Source: an uncultured Lachnospiraceae bacterium
GTDB taxonomy: Bacteria; Bacillota; Clostridia; Lachnospirales; Lachnospiraceae
Assembly (NCBI GenBank): GCA_910588655.1
Contig: CAJUPJ010000030.1
Location: 1-48,061, forward strand
Direction: 5' to 3'
Length of the DNA stretch: 48,061 bases
The position numbers and the translations under genes are program-made. This document shows, piece after piece, positions 16,508-24,371 of the stretch; positions within the stretch are counted from its first letter, which is position 1, and each line of letters starts with the position of its first letter. The notes under the pieces are model-generated. The model ran no database searches and had not been told where the DNA came from. It saw nothing but the letters and a program-made list of their open reading frames with translations.

Positions 16508-16566
16508 TTTCTGCACTCATTTCTCTATTGAGAAACTCGTTTGAAAAACAGGGCATATGCCCTAAC

Positions 16567-16613
16567 AATAAAACAAAGGCATGGGCAACATTGCCCACAC
16601 CATTGTTTTATTT
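16567..16613 (-). terminator. Terminator of the ATP synthase operon
   Basis: Downstream of atpC the arms AATAAAACAA and TTGTTTTATT enclose a second stem TGGGCA/TGCCCA. A further AGGGCATATGCCCT hairpin followed by T5 lies at 16548-16562. Together they should end the minus-strand transcript. Confidence 0.7.
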
Positions 16614-16623
16614 TTATACAGTT

Positions 16624-17034
16624 TTATTTATATCTGCCTGCAATATCAATCCTTGTCAGTGCCTTTTTTAGTGCAAGTTCTGCACGCATCATATCAACAG
16701 ATTTTTCACCACTTTTTAAGCGGCGCTCTGCACGCAGCTTTGCCTCTTCGGCACGGTTTACGTCTATCTCATCCGGCCATTCACATGACTCGGCAAGTAT
16801 AGTTACCTTGCTTTTTGTGATTTTAACAAATCCATCATGAAGTGCAGCTTCTTTCTTGCCGTCTGCCTGTTTTATACGCAGGACTCCTGGCTCAAGAATA
16901 ACTGTAAGAGGAATGTGGCCTGCCAGTACACCAATCTCACCCTCCGTAGTCTTCATTTCTACCATTTCTGCATCGCCGTCGAAAAATACACGTGTAGGGG
17001 AGATAATCTGTAAGTTGAACGTTTTGTCAGCCAT
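16624..17034 (-). CDS. atpC: ATP synthase F1 subunit epsilon
   Basis: A 136-aa subunit of the central stalk that couples rotation and restrains hydrolysis. The N-terminal beta sandwich is clear (FNLQIISPTRVFFDGDAEMV; GEIGVLAGHIPLTVILEPGV), followed by the C-terminal helical hairpin (VNRAEEAKLRAERRLKSGEK; AELALKKALTRIDIAGRY). Length is normal. It is the last gene of the atp operon, 14 nt after atpD. Confidence 0.97.
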   Translation of the reverse strand: MADKTFNLQIISPTRVFFDGDAEMVEMKTTEGEIGVLAGHIPLTVILEPGVLRIKQADGKKEAALHDGFVKITKSKVTILAESCEWPDEIDVNRAEEAKLRAERRLKSGEKSVDMMRAELALKKALTRIDIAGRYK

Positions 17035-17047
17035 ACTGGTCTCCTTT

Positions 17048-18445
17048 CTACTTGGACTTCATCCTCTGGACAACCTCGTCAATTGTACCTGCATTAAGGA
17101 AGAGGTTTTCTGGAATTTCATCATGTTTGCCATCAAGTATTTCCTGGAAGCCGCGTACAGTCTCACTTACTGGCACGTACTGCCCTGGAAGGCCTGTAAA
17201 CTGCTCTGCAACGTGGAAAGGCTGTGATAAGAACCTCTGTATTTTCCTTGCCCTGTTTACTACAATCTTGTCATCTTCTGAAAGTTCATCCATACCAAGG
17301 ATTGCGATAATATCCTGGAGCTCCTTATACCTCTGTAATATTTCCTGTACACCACGTGCAGTTTTATAATGCTCCTCACCTACTACATGAGGGTCAAGAA
17401 TACGTGATGTAGACTCCAGAGGGTCTACAGCCGGGTAAATACCCAGTTCTGATATTGAACGTGAAAGAACTGTTGTTGCATCTAAGTGTGCAAATGTGTT
17501 TGCAGGGGCTGGGTCTGTAAGGTCGTCAGCAGGTACATAAACAGCCTGTACTGATGTAATAGAACCTTTTTTAGTAGATGTTATGCGCTCCTGTAATGCA
17601 CCCATTTCTGTCTGGAGTGTCGGCTGGTATCCAACCGCACTAGGCATACGTCCAAGCAGCGCTGAAACTTCTGAACCAGCTTGTGTAAAACGGAAAATAT
17701 TGTCAATAAACAAAAGTACGTCTTTACCTGAACGGTCGCGGAAATTTTCTGCCATTGTAAGGCCTGTAAGCCCGACTCTCATACGTGCTCCTGGCGGCTC
17801 ATTCATCTGCCCGAACACCATTGTTGTCTTGTCAATAACGCCCGACTCAATCATTTCATAGTAAAGGTCATTACCTTCACGTGTACGCTCGCCAACACCT
17901 GTAAACACTGAATATCCGCCATGCTCCTGCGCAATATTTGTAATAAGCTCCTGTATTAATACGGTTTTGCCTACACCTGCACCGCCAAAAAGACCAATCT
18001 TACCACCCTTCTGGTATGGGCAGAGCAAATCAACTACCTTAATACCTGTTTCAAGAATTTCAGTAGCTGTTGACTGTTCTTCAAATGCTGGCGCTTTTCT
18101 ATGGATTGGGTCATATTTGACACCTGTTGGCGCAGGCTTTTCATCAATAGGTTCACCAAGCACATTAAACATACGTCCTAATGTGGCTTCGCCAACCGGG
18201 ACTGAAATAGGGCCGCCTGTTGCCTCAGCTTTCATGCCACGCACAAGCCCGTCTGTAGGTCCCATTGCAATACAGCGCACAGTATCATCGCCAAGATGCT
18301 GTGCAACTTCAACTACGAGTTTGCCGCCATTATTTAATGGCACTCTTATAGCATCGTTAATTTCTGGAAGTTTTCCTTCTGGAAATTTAATATCCAGAAC
18401 AGCACCGATAATCTGTGTAAGCTGGCCTGTATTTAATTCTGCCAT
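17048..18445 (-). CDS. atpD: ATP synthase F1 subunit beta
   Basis: The catalytic subunit, 465 aa. The P-loop GLFGGAGVGKTVLIQELI, the catalytic GVGERTREGNDLYYEMIES, the DELSEED loop (MDELSEDDKIVV, slightly altered) and the ALLGRMPSAVGYQPTL stretch are all present. AAAGGAGAAAG precedes the ATG. The gap from atpG (about 106 nt) contains an AAAAGCAG/CTGCTTTT inverted repeat. Full length, no odd features. Confidence 0.99.
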   Translation of the reverse strand: MAELNTGQLTQIIGAVLDIKFPEGKLPEINDAIRVPLNNGGKLVVEVAQHLGDDTVRCIAMGPTDGLVRGMKAEATGGPISVPVGEATLGRMFNVLGEPIDEKPAPTGVKYDPIHRKAPAFEEQSTATEILETGIKVVDLLCPYQKGGKIGLFGGAGVGKTVLIQELITNIAQEHGGYSVFTGVGERTREGNDLYYEMIESGVIDKTTMVFGQMNEPPGARMRVGLTGLTMAENFRDRSGKDVLLFIDNIFRFTQAGSEVSALLGRMPSAVGYQPTLQTEMGALQERITSTKKGSITSVQAVYVPADDLTDPAPANTFAHLDATTVLSRSISELGIYPAVDPLESTSRILDPHVVGEEHYKTARGVQEILQRYKELQDIIAILGMDELSEDDKIVVNRARKIQRFLSQPFHVAEQFTGLPGQYVPVSETVRGFQEILDGKHDEIPENLFLNAGTIDEVVQRMKSK

Positions 18446-18551
18446 CGTCTTTCTCCTTTTTATTATTTTTTCCTGTATACAACAGTTAAAAGCAGGACTT
18501 TTTATACTGGCTGCTTTTAAAATGCCATGCCAGGAATAAAGTTACTAACTG

Positions 18552-19433
18552 TTATGAAATAGCTGATGCACCTGCTATAATCTCTGTAAGTTCCTGTGTT
18601 ATGGAAGCCTGTCTTGCTCTGTTATATTTAAGGGACAAATCACTTATCATTTCTTCTGCATTGCTTGTTGCAGAGTCCATCGCCTGCATACGTGCACCGT
18701 TCTCACTTGCATGTGACTCCACAAGGCCTCCAAATACAAGGCTGTTAATATATTTCGGGATAATAGCATCAAGTGCTTCTTCTGGTTCTGGCTCATAATT
18801 CATAAGTGTTATTTTGTCAAGTGGGCTTTCTGGCTCTTCTTCCTGCTCTGATACAATGTCTTCTGCATCTATAGGAAGCAGCTTAACAAGTGTAGGTATC
18901 TGCACAACAGTATTCTTAAATATTGTATATGCAAGATATATCTCACCAATTTCACCACTTGTAAATTTGCTTAAAAGCTCTTTGCCAATTTCCATAGCGT
19001 CAGCATAAAGCGGCTCATTAATTGCCTCTGAATAATCACCAGCTATTGTATAGCCCTGCCTTGAAAGGGAATCACGTCCTTTAATCCCTACAGCATAAAT
19101 AACAGTATCTTCTTTATTAAAGCGCTCATCCTTGGAAACCATTTTAACTATGTTGGAATTATATCCTCCAGCAAGGCCTCTGTTTGAAGTAATAGTTATT
19201 ACAGCCTTTTTGTCAGACTTGCTTTTTTGCAGGAACGGGTGTGACATCTGCCCTGATTTGGCTATCATATCCGCAACCGTTTCATACATTGTTTCAAAAT
19301 ACGGTTTTGAAACTTCTGCACCAACTTTCGCCTTTTGCAGTTTTACAGAGGATACAAGCTTCATAGCTTTGGTAATCTGTCCTGTACTCTGGACACTTTC
19401 TTTACGCCTTTTAATGTCTCTCATTGAGGCCAT
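18552..19433 (-). CDS. atpG: ATP synthase F1 subunit gamma
   Basis: The rotor shaft of F1, 293 aa. The N-terminal helix (MASMRDIKRRKESVQSTGQI TKAM) and C-terminal helix (EMISDLSLKYNRARQASITQ ELTEI) that form the coiled-coil axle are conserved. An acidic insert (SEQEEEPESPLDKI) is present near residue 200. The start at 19433 has GAGGG 5 nt upstream. In-frame ATG at 19445 belongs to a shared leader motif. Gamma is needed at one copy per three alpha and beta, and the pseudoknot candidate just upstream could set this ratio. Confidence 0.97.
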   Translation of the reverse strand: MASMRDIKRRKESVQSTGQITKAMKLVSSVKLQKAKVGAEVSKPYFETMYETVADMIAKSGQMSHPFLQKSKSDKKAVITITSNRGLAGGYNSNIVKMVSKDERFNKEDTVIYAVGIKGRDSLSRQGYTIAGDYSEAINEPLYADAMEIGKELLSKFTSGEIGEIYLAYTIFKNTVVQIPTLVKLLPIDAEDIVSEQEEEPESPLDKITLMNYEPEPEEALDAIIPKYINSLVFGGLVESHASENGARMQAMDSATSNAEEMISDLSLKYNRARQASITQELTEIIAGASAIS

Positions 19434-19439
19434 ATTAAC

Positions 19440-19500
19440 CCTCATTTCTGCGCTGCTCTTTTCATAAAACAGCTTTGTGCCAGGCAGCGCAAAGGCACAA
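19440..19500 (-). promoter_or_regulatory. Candidate pseudoknot leader before atpG
   Basis: Minus-strand RNA order: stem TTGTGCC (19494-19500) with GGCACAA (19475-19481); its 12-nt loop contains GCGCTG (19485-19490); a 19-nt linker; then CAGCGC (19450-19455), which can pair fully with the loop; then AGAAATGAGGG, the ribosome-binding region of atpG. The same parts, in the same order, occur before aspS (33415-33473). The 16-nt block CAGCGCAGAAATGAGG is identical at both loci. It lies wholly within the atpA-atpG gap. An H-type pseudoknot beside the Shine-Dalgarno site would modulate translation; the trigger is unknown. Confidence 0.65.
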
Positions 19501-19512
19501 ATGCCAGCTTAA

Positions 19513-21027
19513 CTACCTGTTCTTAATGAAATCCGCTTTGAATTCTTCTATTCCCTTAACAAGTTTCTTCTCTGTATCTTCTTTAATCTCACCATCAGTA
19601 CGTATTGCCTCTGGTACTTCAGGATATTTTGTATCAATATATTCAAAAAGACCTTTTTCAAATTCAAGTATGTCCTCAACTTCTATATCAATAAGATACT
19701 TTTTAGTAGCAGCATAGATAATCATAACCTCGTTTTCTACTGGCATCGGGTTATACTGGTCTTGTTTTAATATTTCACGTATTCTTTCACCCTGTGCAAG
19801 CTGTGCCTTTGTTTCTGGGTCAAGGTCTGAACTGAACTGTGAGAAAGCAGCAAGCTCCCTGAACTGCGCAAGCTCAATACGTATTGGCCCTGAAATCTTT
19901 TTCATAGCCTTAATCTGTGCAGAACCACCAACCCTGGATACAGAAAGGCCTGCATTAATAGCTGGACGGAAACCTGCATTAAACATTTCTGTTTCAAGGT
20001 AAATCTGCCCGTCTGTTATGGAAATTACGTTAGTAGGGATATATGCAGATACATCACCTGCCTGTGTTTCTATAATAGGAAGCGCTGTAAGTGAACCACC
20101 GCCTAACTTATCTGAAAGCCTTGCTGCCCTCTCAAGAAGCTTGGAATGTAAATAGAATACATCACCAGGATAAGCTTCACGTCCAGGCGGACGCTTAAGC
20201 AGCAGTGCCATTGTACGGTATGCGGCAGCATGTTTTGTTAAATCATCATATATTATAAGCACGTCTTTGCCAGCTTCCATCCATTCCTCGCCTATTGCAC
20301 ACCCTGAATATGGTGCAATATACTGTAATGGCGCAAGTTCACTTGCTGTAGAAGCTACAACAGTTGTATAATCCATAGCACCATGTTCTTCAAGTTTATT
20401 AACAATAGATGCTACAGTTGAAGCCTTCTGCCCTATGGCAACATATATACAGTATACATTTTCTTTCTTCTGGTTAATAATGGTATCAATTGCAATAGCT
20501 GTCTTTCCTGTCTGGCGGTCACCAATTATAAGCTCACGCTGTCCCCTGCCTATAGGCACCATTGAGTCAATAGCCTTAATACCTGTCTGCAAAGGGGTAT
20601 CTACTGATTTTCTGGAAATAACGCCTGATGCAACCCTTTCAATCTGCCTTGTTTTCTTGGTTTCTATTGGGCCTTTCCCGTCTATAGGCTGTCCAAGGGC
20701 ATTAACTACACGTCCAAGCATTGCATCGCCAACAGGTACTTCAACAACCCTTCCTGTTGTTTTTACAATATCGCCTTCATTAATATTCCTATGGTCACCT
20801 AAGAGTACAGCACCAACATTGTCTTCTTCAAGGTTAAGCACCATGCCATAAACTTCATTTGGAAATTCAAGAAGTTCACCCTGCATAGCTTTTGCCAGGC
20901 CATGAATACGGGCAATACCATCGGCAACCTGTATTACAGTACCTGTATCTGCAATTTCAAACTTGGTACTATAGTTCTTAATCTGTTCTTTTATTACAGA
21001 ACTGATTTCCTCAGGTCTTAAATTCAT
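19513..21027 (-). CDS. atpA: ATP synthase F1 subunit alpha
   Basis: The non-catalytic nucleotide-binding subunit, 504 aa. The P-loop region LIIGDRQTGKTAIAIDTIIN and the signatures VYCIYVAIGQKASTVASIVN and PGREAYPGDVFYLHSKLLER are intact. Length and sequence are typical of Bacillota. It lies 27 nt after atpH and is followed by an 80-nt gap holding the pseudoknot candidate of atpG. Confidence 0.99.
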   Translation of the reverse strand: MNLRPEEISSVIKEQIKNYSTKFEIADTGTVIQVADGIARIHGLAKAMQGELLEFPNEVYGMVLNLEEDNVGAVLLGDHRNINEGDIVKTTGRVVEVPVGDAMLGRVVNALGQPIDGKGPIETKKTRQIERVASGVISRKSVDTPLQTGIKAIDSMVPIGRGQRELIIGDRQTGKTAIAIDTIINQKKENVYCIYVAIGQKASTVASIVNKLEEHGAMDYTTVVASTASELAPLQYIAPYSGCAIGEEWMEAGKDVLIIYDDLTKHAAAYRTMALLLKRPPGREAYPGDVFYLHSKLLERAARLSDKLGGGSLTALPIIETQAGDVSAYIPTNVISITDGQIYLETEMFNAGFRPAINAGLSVSRVGGSAQIKAMKKISGPIRIELAQFRELAAFSQFSSDLDPETKAQLAQGERIREILKQDQYNPMPVENEVMIIYAATKKYLIDIEVEDILEFEKGLFEYIDTKYPEVPEAIRTDGEIKEDTEKKLVKGIEEFKADFIKNR

Positions 21028-21053
21028 GTTACTCTTGCACCTTCCTTCATTTA

Positions 21054-21605
21054 TTAATTAGAAAGCTGGATTTTATTAAGTTCCTTTGCCATATTTTCCA
21101 GCTTTGTCTTTACACTGCTGTCCACTACCCTGTCACCTATCTTTATAACCATCCCGCCAATTAAAGCAGGGTCAACAGAATATTCCATACGGAATTTTAC
21201 ATATGAAGTAGTTTCAAGAAGCCTGGCTTCTATATCCTTCTTCTGGTGGTCTGACAAGGCAGCAGCAGATGTCACACAGGCAACACCAATCTTCTTTTCT
21301 TCCCATACTCTTGACATAAAGTATAAAAGGATATCTTCTATTTCCTTAAAACGTCCCTTTTCTACAATAGTTATAATAAATCCTGTCAGTTCAGGTGAAA
21401 CCTTGCCTTTAAATGCTTTTTCCACCATATTTTTTTTCTCATCAACAGGAATTTTAGGATGTGAAAGAAGACCAATATATTCTCCGTTCTCTTTAAGCAC
21501 CTGTAAAACTGCTTCCACTTCTTCCAGCATGGTATCCAGTGTGCCCTCTTCTACGGCAACTTCAAACAAAGCATCGCCGTATGTCTTTGATACTAACTTA
21601 GCCAT
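21054..21605 (-). CDS. atpH: ATP synthase F1 subunit delta
   Basis: The 183-aa OSCP/delta stator subunit linking F1 to the b subunits. The N-terminal helical domain (MAKLVSKTYGDALFEVAVEE) and the C-terminal signature SVDPALIGGMVIKIGDRVVD SSVKTKLENM are clear. It overlaps the end of atpF by 13 nt, which suggests coupled translation. Confidence 0.97.
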   Translation of the reverse strand: MAKLVSKTYGDALFEVAVEEGTLDTMLEEVEAVLQVLKENGEYIGLLSHPKIPVDEKKNMVEKAFKGKVSPELTGFIITIVEKGRFKEIEDILLYFMSRVWEEKKIGVACVTSAAALSDHQKKDIEARLLETTSYVKFRMEYSVDPALIGGMVIKIGDRVVDSSVKTKLENMAKELNKIQLSN

Positions 21606-22150
21606 GTTTCATCACCCATCTCTTTTAAAGTGTCCGCAATTAACTGTGACTGTTTCTGGTCATCTAAAGAAGATGCAACAATCTTTCCTGCCATAATGGA
21701 TGCAACAGAGATAATCTCCTGTTTTACATCATCTTTTACCTTAGATTTCTCAAGTTCAGCCTCACGGCTTGCCCTTTCAAGAATTCTTGCAGATTCTTCT
21801 TTTGCCTCATTTATAATGGCATTCTCTTTTTTTAATGCCTTTTTACGGCTTTCGCTAAGGATTTCCTCAGCCTCTTTGCCAGCTGCCTTAAGCTTTGCAT
21901 CATACTCTGACTTAAACTGTATGGCATCCTCTTTTTCCTTAGCAGCTGTTTCAAGCTGTTCTTTAATGAAATCCTGTCTTTTCTGCAGCATATTGCGTGC
22001 AGGGTTAAAGAGCAGGTAAGAAAGTAAAAGGAATAATGCAAACATCGCAATCATGGTTATAACCGCATCAACGAGAAGCTGTGGGTCAAGACCAAATATA
22101 TAATCGCCAAGTGCGCTGCCTGACAAGGCTACTCTTATTACAACACTCAC
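21593..22150 (-). CDS. atpF: ATP synthase Fo subunit b
   Basis: The peripheral stalk subunit, 185 aa. One N-terminal membrane helix (about residues 27-48, VDAVITMIAMFALFLLLSYL) leads into the conserved FNPARNMLQKRQDFIKEQLE and a long charged coiled coil to the C-terminus. The first 25 residues precede the membrane helix and are longer than usual; other in-frame starts lack a better ribosome-binding site (AAGGAGG is present upstream). Confidence 0.96.
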   Translation of the reverse strand: MSVVIRVALSGSALGDYIFGLDPQLLVDAVITMIAMFALFLLLSYLLFNPARNMLQKRQDFIKEQLETAAKEKEDAIQFKSEYDAKLKAAGKEAEEILSESRKKALKKENAIINEAKEESARILERASREAELEKSKVKDDVKQEIISVASIMAGKIVASSLDDQKQSQLIADTLKEMGDETWLS

Positions 22151-22192
22151 TTTTTAAGCCTCCTTTCTGCTGCAATCGTTAAATTGCATAAA

Positions 22193-22456
22193 TTAAAGTT
22201 TGCCATAAAGTGGGTTAGCGAATAACAGGATTAACGCAACTACCAGGCCATAAAGACCAGTTGTTTCTGCTACCGCCTGGCCTAAAATCATTGTTGACAT
22301 AATGTCACCCTTTGCACCTGGGTTACGTCCAACTGCGGAAGCACCATAACCAGCAGCAATACCCTGTCCTACACCAGGGCCAATACCAGCGATAACTGCA
22401 AGGCCTGCACCTATTGCAGAACCCATTAATACTAAACCTTCATTTGTTATATTCAT
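22193..22456 (-). CDS. atpE: ATP synthase Fo subunit c, sodium-type
   Basis: An 87-aa hairpin of two membrane helices that forms the rotor ring. The ion site shows Gln31 (in GPGVGQG), Val62, Glu64, Thr65, Thr66 and Tyr69 (in QAVAETTGLYG). By established structure work on Ilyobacter tartaricus, Gln32, Val63, Glu65, Ser66, Thr67 and Tyr70 coordinate Na+; the pattern here is the same with Ser to Thr. Sodium coupling is therefore predicted. GGAGG precedes the ATG. Confidence 0.97.
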   Translation of the reverse strand: MNITNEGLVLMGSAIGAGLAVIAGIGPGVGQGIAAGYGASAVGRNPGAKGDIMSTMILGQAVAETTGLYGLVVALILLFANPLYGKL

Positions 22457-22516
22457 TTTACATCCTCCTTAAAAATAACATAAAATTAATTGTATAATGC
22501 CAGAACACATTTGTGT

Positions 22517-23287
22517 TTATGCATCTTCACCTATTGCATCAGAAACAAAACTCATTGTCAACATACAGAATACATATGCCTGTATACACCCGGAAAATAC
22601 ATCCAGATATGCATGAAGTGCAGCAGGCCATATAAGAGTAAGCACCCTTGGCAACAAACCATAAAGCAGCCCCATCATAACCGTTCCTGATAATATATTA
22701 CCAAATAAACGGAGTGACATTGACACAGGTGTTGAAAATTCACTGATAAGGTTCATCGGGAAGAATAAAAAGATTGGCTCAAATAAAGCTTTAATCTTTC
22801 CCATACCCTGGTACTTAAATCCATTATACTGAATCATTACCCATGTAATAACTGCCAGAGGAAATGTTACACCAAAATCTGCTGTTGGCGGCCTTAATCC
22901 CAGCAGCCCGGATAAGTTACAGGCAAGTATAAACAAAAACAATGCACTTACATAGTTTCTGAAAGCCAGTGCCTTCTTAGCTCCCATTGTACCTTTTACC
23001 ATTCCGTCCAGTGATTCAACTATAAGCTCGACTACATTCAGGAACGGCCCTGGTACTTTATTGGGATTTGCATTCTTAATAGCGCGGCTGGCACATACTG
23101 CAAATATAAGTATTGCAGCAATAACTATAATCATAGATATATGCGTTGTTGTAAGATACACATCCCATCCAAAGAATGAGAATTTTGTATTTGAATAACC
23201 CCTTATAAAGAAGTCAACCTGGTCACCGCCACCAGCAAGAATAACCCTGACGGGCTCTTGCGGCAAATCTAAGACGCCATTTCCCAC
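22517..23287 (-). CDS. atpB: ATP synthase Fo subunit a
   Basis: The stator channel subunit, 256 aa with five to six membrane helices. The essential Arg is in the helix TPVSMSLRLFGNILSGTVMM, and the last helix pair (AALHAYLDVFSGCIQAYVFC) is typical. The N-terminal 40 residues face out. It is followed by atpE after a 60-nt gap. Confidence 0.97.
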   Translation of the reverse strand: MGNGVLDLPQEPVRVILAGGGDQVDFFIRGYSNTKFSFFGWDVYLTTTHISMIIVIAAILIFAVCASRAIKNANPNKVPGPFLNVVELIVESLDGMVKGTMGAKKALAFRNYVSALFLFILACNLSGLLGLRPPTADFGVTFPLAVITWVMIQYNGFKYQGMGKIKALFEPIFLFFPMNLISEFSTPVSMSLRLFGNILSGTVMMGLLYGLLPRVLTLIWPAALHAYLDVFSGCIQAYVFCMLTMSFVSDAIGEDA

Positions 23288-23348
23288 ATTTTCACCCTCC
23301 TTTTCTTAATATTGTATGAAATAACAATATAAAAATATTGTCAAAACA

Positions 23349-23741
23349 TTACCACTTCTGTATACGCCCTGCCATTTTATGCATTAAAGGCTGCAAATAA
23401 GCAGAAATCTTCATACCAAACAACCCAAGCACTGTACCAGCAGGATGGATATACTTATATCCTGCCATAGAAACTGCCAGTACAAGTGCCATTAAAAAAA
23501 ATCTCTTTAATGTAGCAAGCTGCATATGCTTTTGTGCATGTTTTGCATCCATTCCCAGTGCTATATCAAGATGATGGTACATATGCAATAAAAGCCCTGC
23601 TGCTGCCGCACCGCCAAACAATACCCCTGCTGCTGCTGCCAGCTTATGGCTTGCTGCTATTACTAATATAATCAAAACTGGTATTAACCATACCAGCAAA
23701 CCAGCAAACATTTCTTTCAGGATTTGTTTTGCCTTTTTCAT
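23349..23741 (-). CDS. atpI: ATP synthase subunit I (AtpI-like)
   Basis: A 130-aa membrane protein with four hydrophobic segments (MFAGLLVWLIPVLIILVIAA; LAAAAGVLFGGAAAAGLLLH; FFLMALVLAVSMAGYKYIH; LGLFGMKISAYLQPLM). The conserved 'GxxxG...H' helix pair and the place just before atpB match AtpI, which helps c-ring assembly and possibly ion handling. Sequence identity within this family is always low, so the call rests on context and topology. Confidence 0.8.
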   Translation of the reverse strand: MKKAKQILKEMFAGLLVWLIPVLIILVIAASHKLAAAAGVLFGGAAAAGLLLHMYHHLDIALGMDAKHAQKHMQLATLKRFFLMALVLAVSMAGYKYIHPAGTVLGLFGMKISAYLQPLMHKMAGRIQKW

Positions 23742-23755
23742 CTTTAAAGCCCTTT

Positions 23756-24112
23756 CTATTTTCTAGCTGGCCCTTTATTCTCAGGATAACGTTTTGTTTT
23801 AACTATTTCTTCGTATTCCTGTGCTTCTTCAGGATGCTGGCTGCTGTAATTTTTCAGTTCCTTTATATATTCCAGCCTGTCATGTTCCTTTTTCATATCT
23901 GAAGAGTAAAATGACTTTGTAAGGATATATACATTCCTGAACGAAGCACCAATACCTATAAATACAAGCACCAGAAAACAGGCCTGTGTATTAAACAGCC
24001 GGTCCAGCCATACACCAATTGCAGCACATAAAAATATTGGAACAAGCATATTTATACTAATCTGTGTTACCATCACAATGCTTTTTATTATTTTACGGTT
24101 TTTATCCTCCAT
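23756..24112 (-). CDS. AtpZ/AtpI-family membrane protein
   Basis: A 118-aa protein with two membrane helices (IVMVTQISINMLVPIFLCAA IGVWLD; AVLVFIGIGASFRNVYILTK region) and a charged C-terminal tail, the F0F1-ATPase subunit 2 / AtpZ pattern with the IGVWLDRLF.T motif. First gene of the operon, 14 nt before atpI. In Bacillus AtpZ is linked to Mg2+ or Ca2+ transport for the synthase. The start at 24112 has GGAGG 7 nt upstream; an ATG at 24145 coincides with the likely transcription start and is rejected. Confidence 0.8.
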   Translation of the reverse strand: MEDKNRKIIKSIVMVTQISINMLVPIFLCAAIGVWLDRLFNTQACFLVLVFIGIGASFRNVYILTKSFYSSDMKKEHDRLEYIKELKNYSSQHPEEAQEYEEIVKTKRYPENKGPARK

Positions 24113-24150
24113 AGTGCTGCCTCCATAACTGGTATTACTTACCATTTATT

Positions 24151-24179
24151 ATTATAAGATATAGTATTTGAAAAGTCCA
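24151..24179 (-). promoter_or_regulatory. Promoter of the atp operon
   Basis: TGGACT (24174-24179) and TATAAT (24151-24156) on the minus strand, 17-bp spacer. Transcription would start near 24144, about 30 nt before the first gene. Confidence 0.65.
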
Positions 24180-24222
24180 CATAAATTATTTCTTTATCAC
24201 AGCCGTTTTTGTATGGATTAGA

Positions 24223-24362
24223 GGACGGACGGTTTCTGTGCCAGAGATGATTTTGCTAGTCATTTATTACACTATGTAAGCATTACTATTACATATGTAT
24301 TAATGTAAAAGAGATATCACTAAACTTCCGCCCACCAACACAGGATAACTGTAAATTATCAG
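24223..24362 (+). repeat. Repeat remnant E: hairpin-family terminus joined to companion repeat
   Basis: The terminus GACGGACGGTTTCTGTGCCA (about 24225-24244) is the end sequence of copies B and C. It runs directly into the companion repeat: GATGATTTTGCTAGTCA at 24246, an AT-rich middle, then AGGATAACTGTAAATTATC ending at 24360. The large hairpin itself is missing. It fills the gap between the atp promoter and the HAD gene. Confidence 0.65.
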
Positions 24363-24371
24363 ACATCTTCT

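Noticed and set aside
17967..18539. 190-aa plus-strand frame antisense to atpD
   Set aside because: Antisense shadow of a highly conserved gene, no ribosome-binding site.
19440..19500. SAM-II, preQ1 or other known H-type riboswitch
   Set aside because: The conserved bases of those classes are not visible, and the genes (atpG, aspS) are not in their usual regulons.
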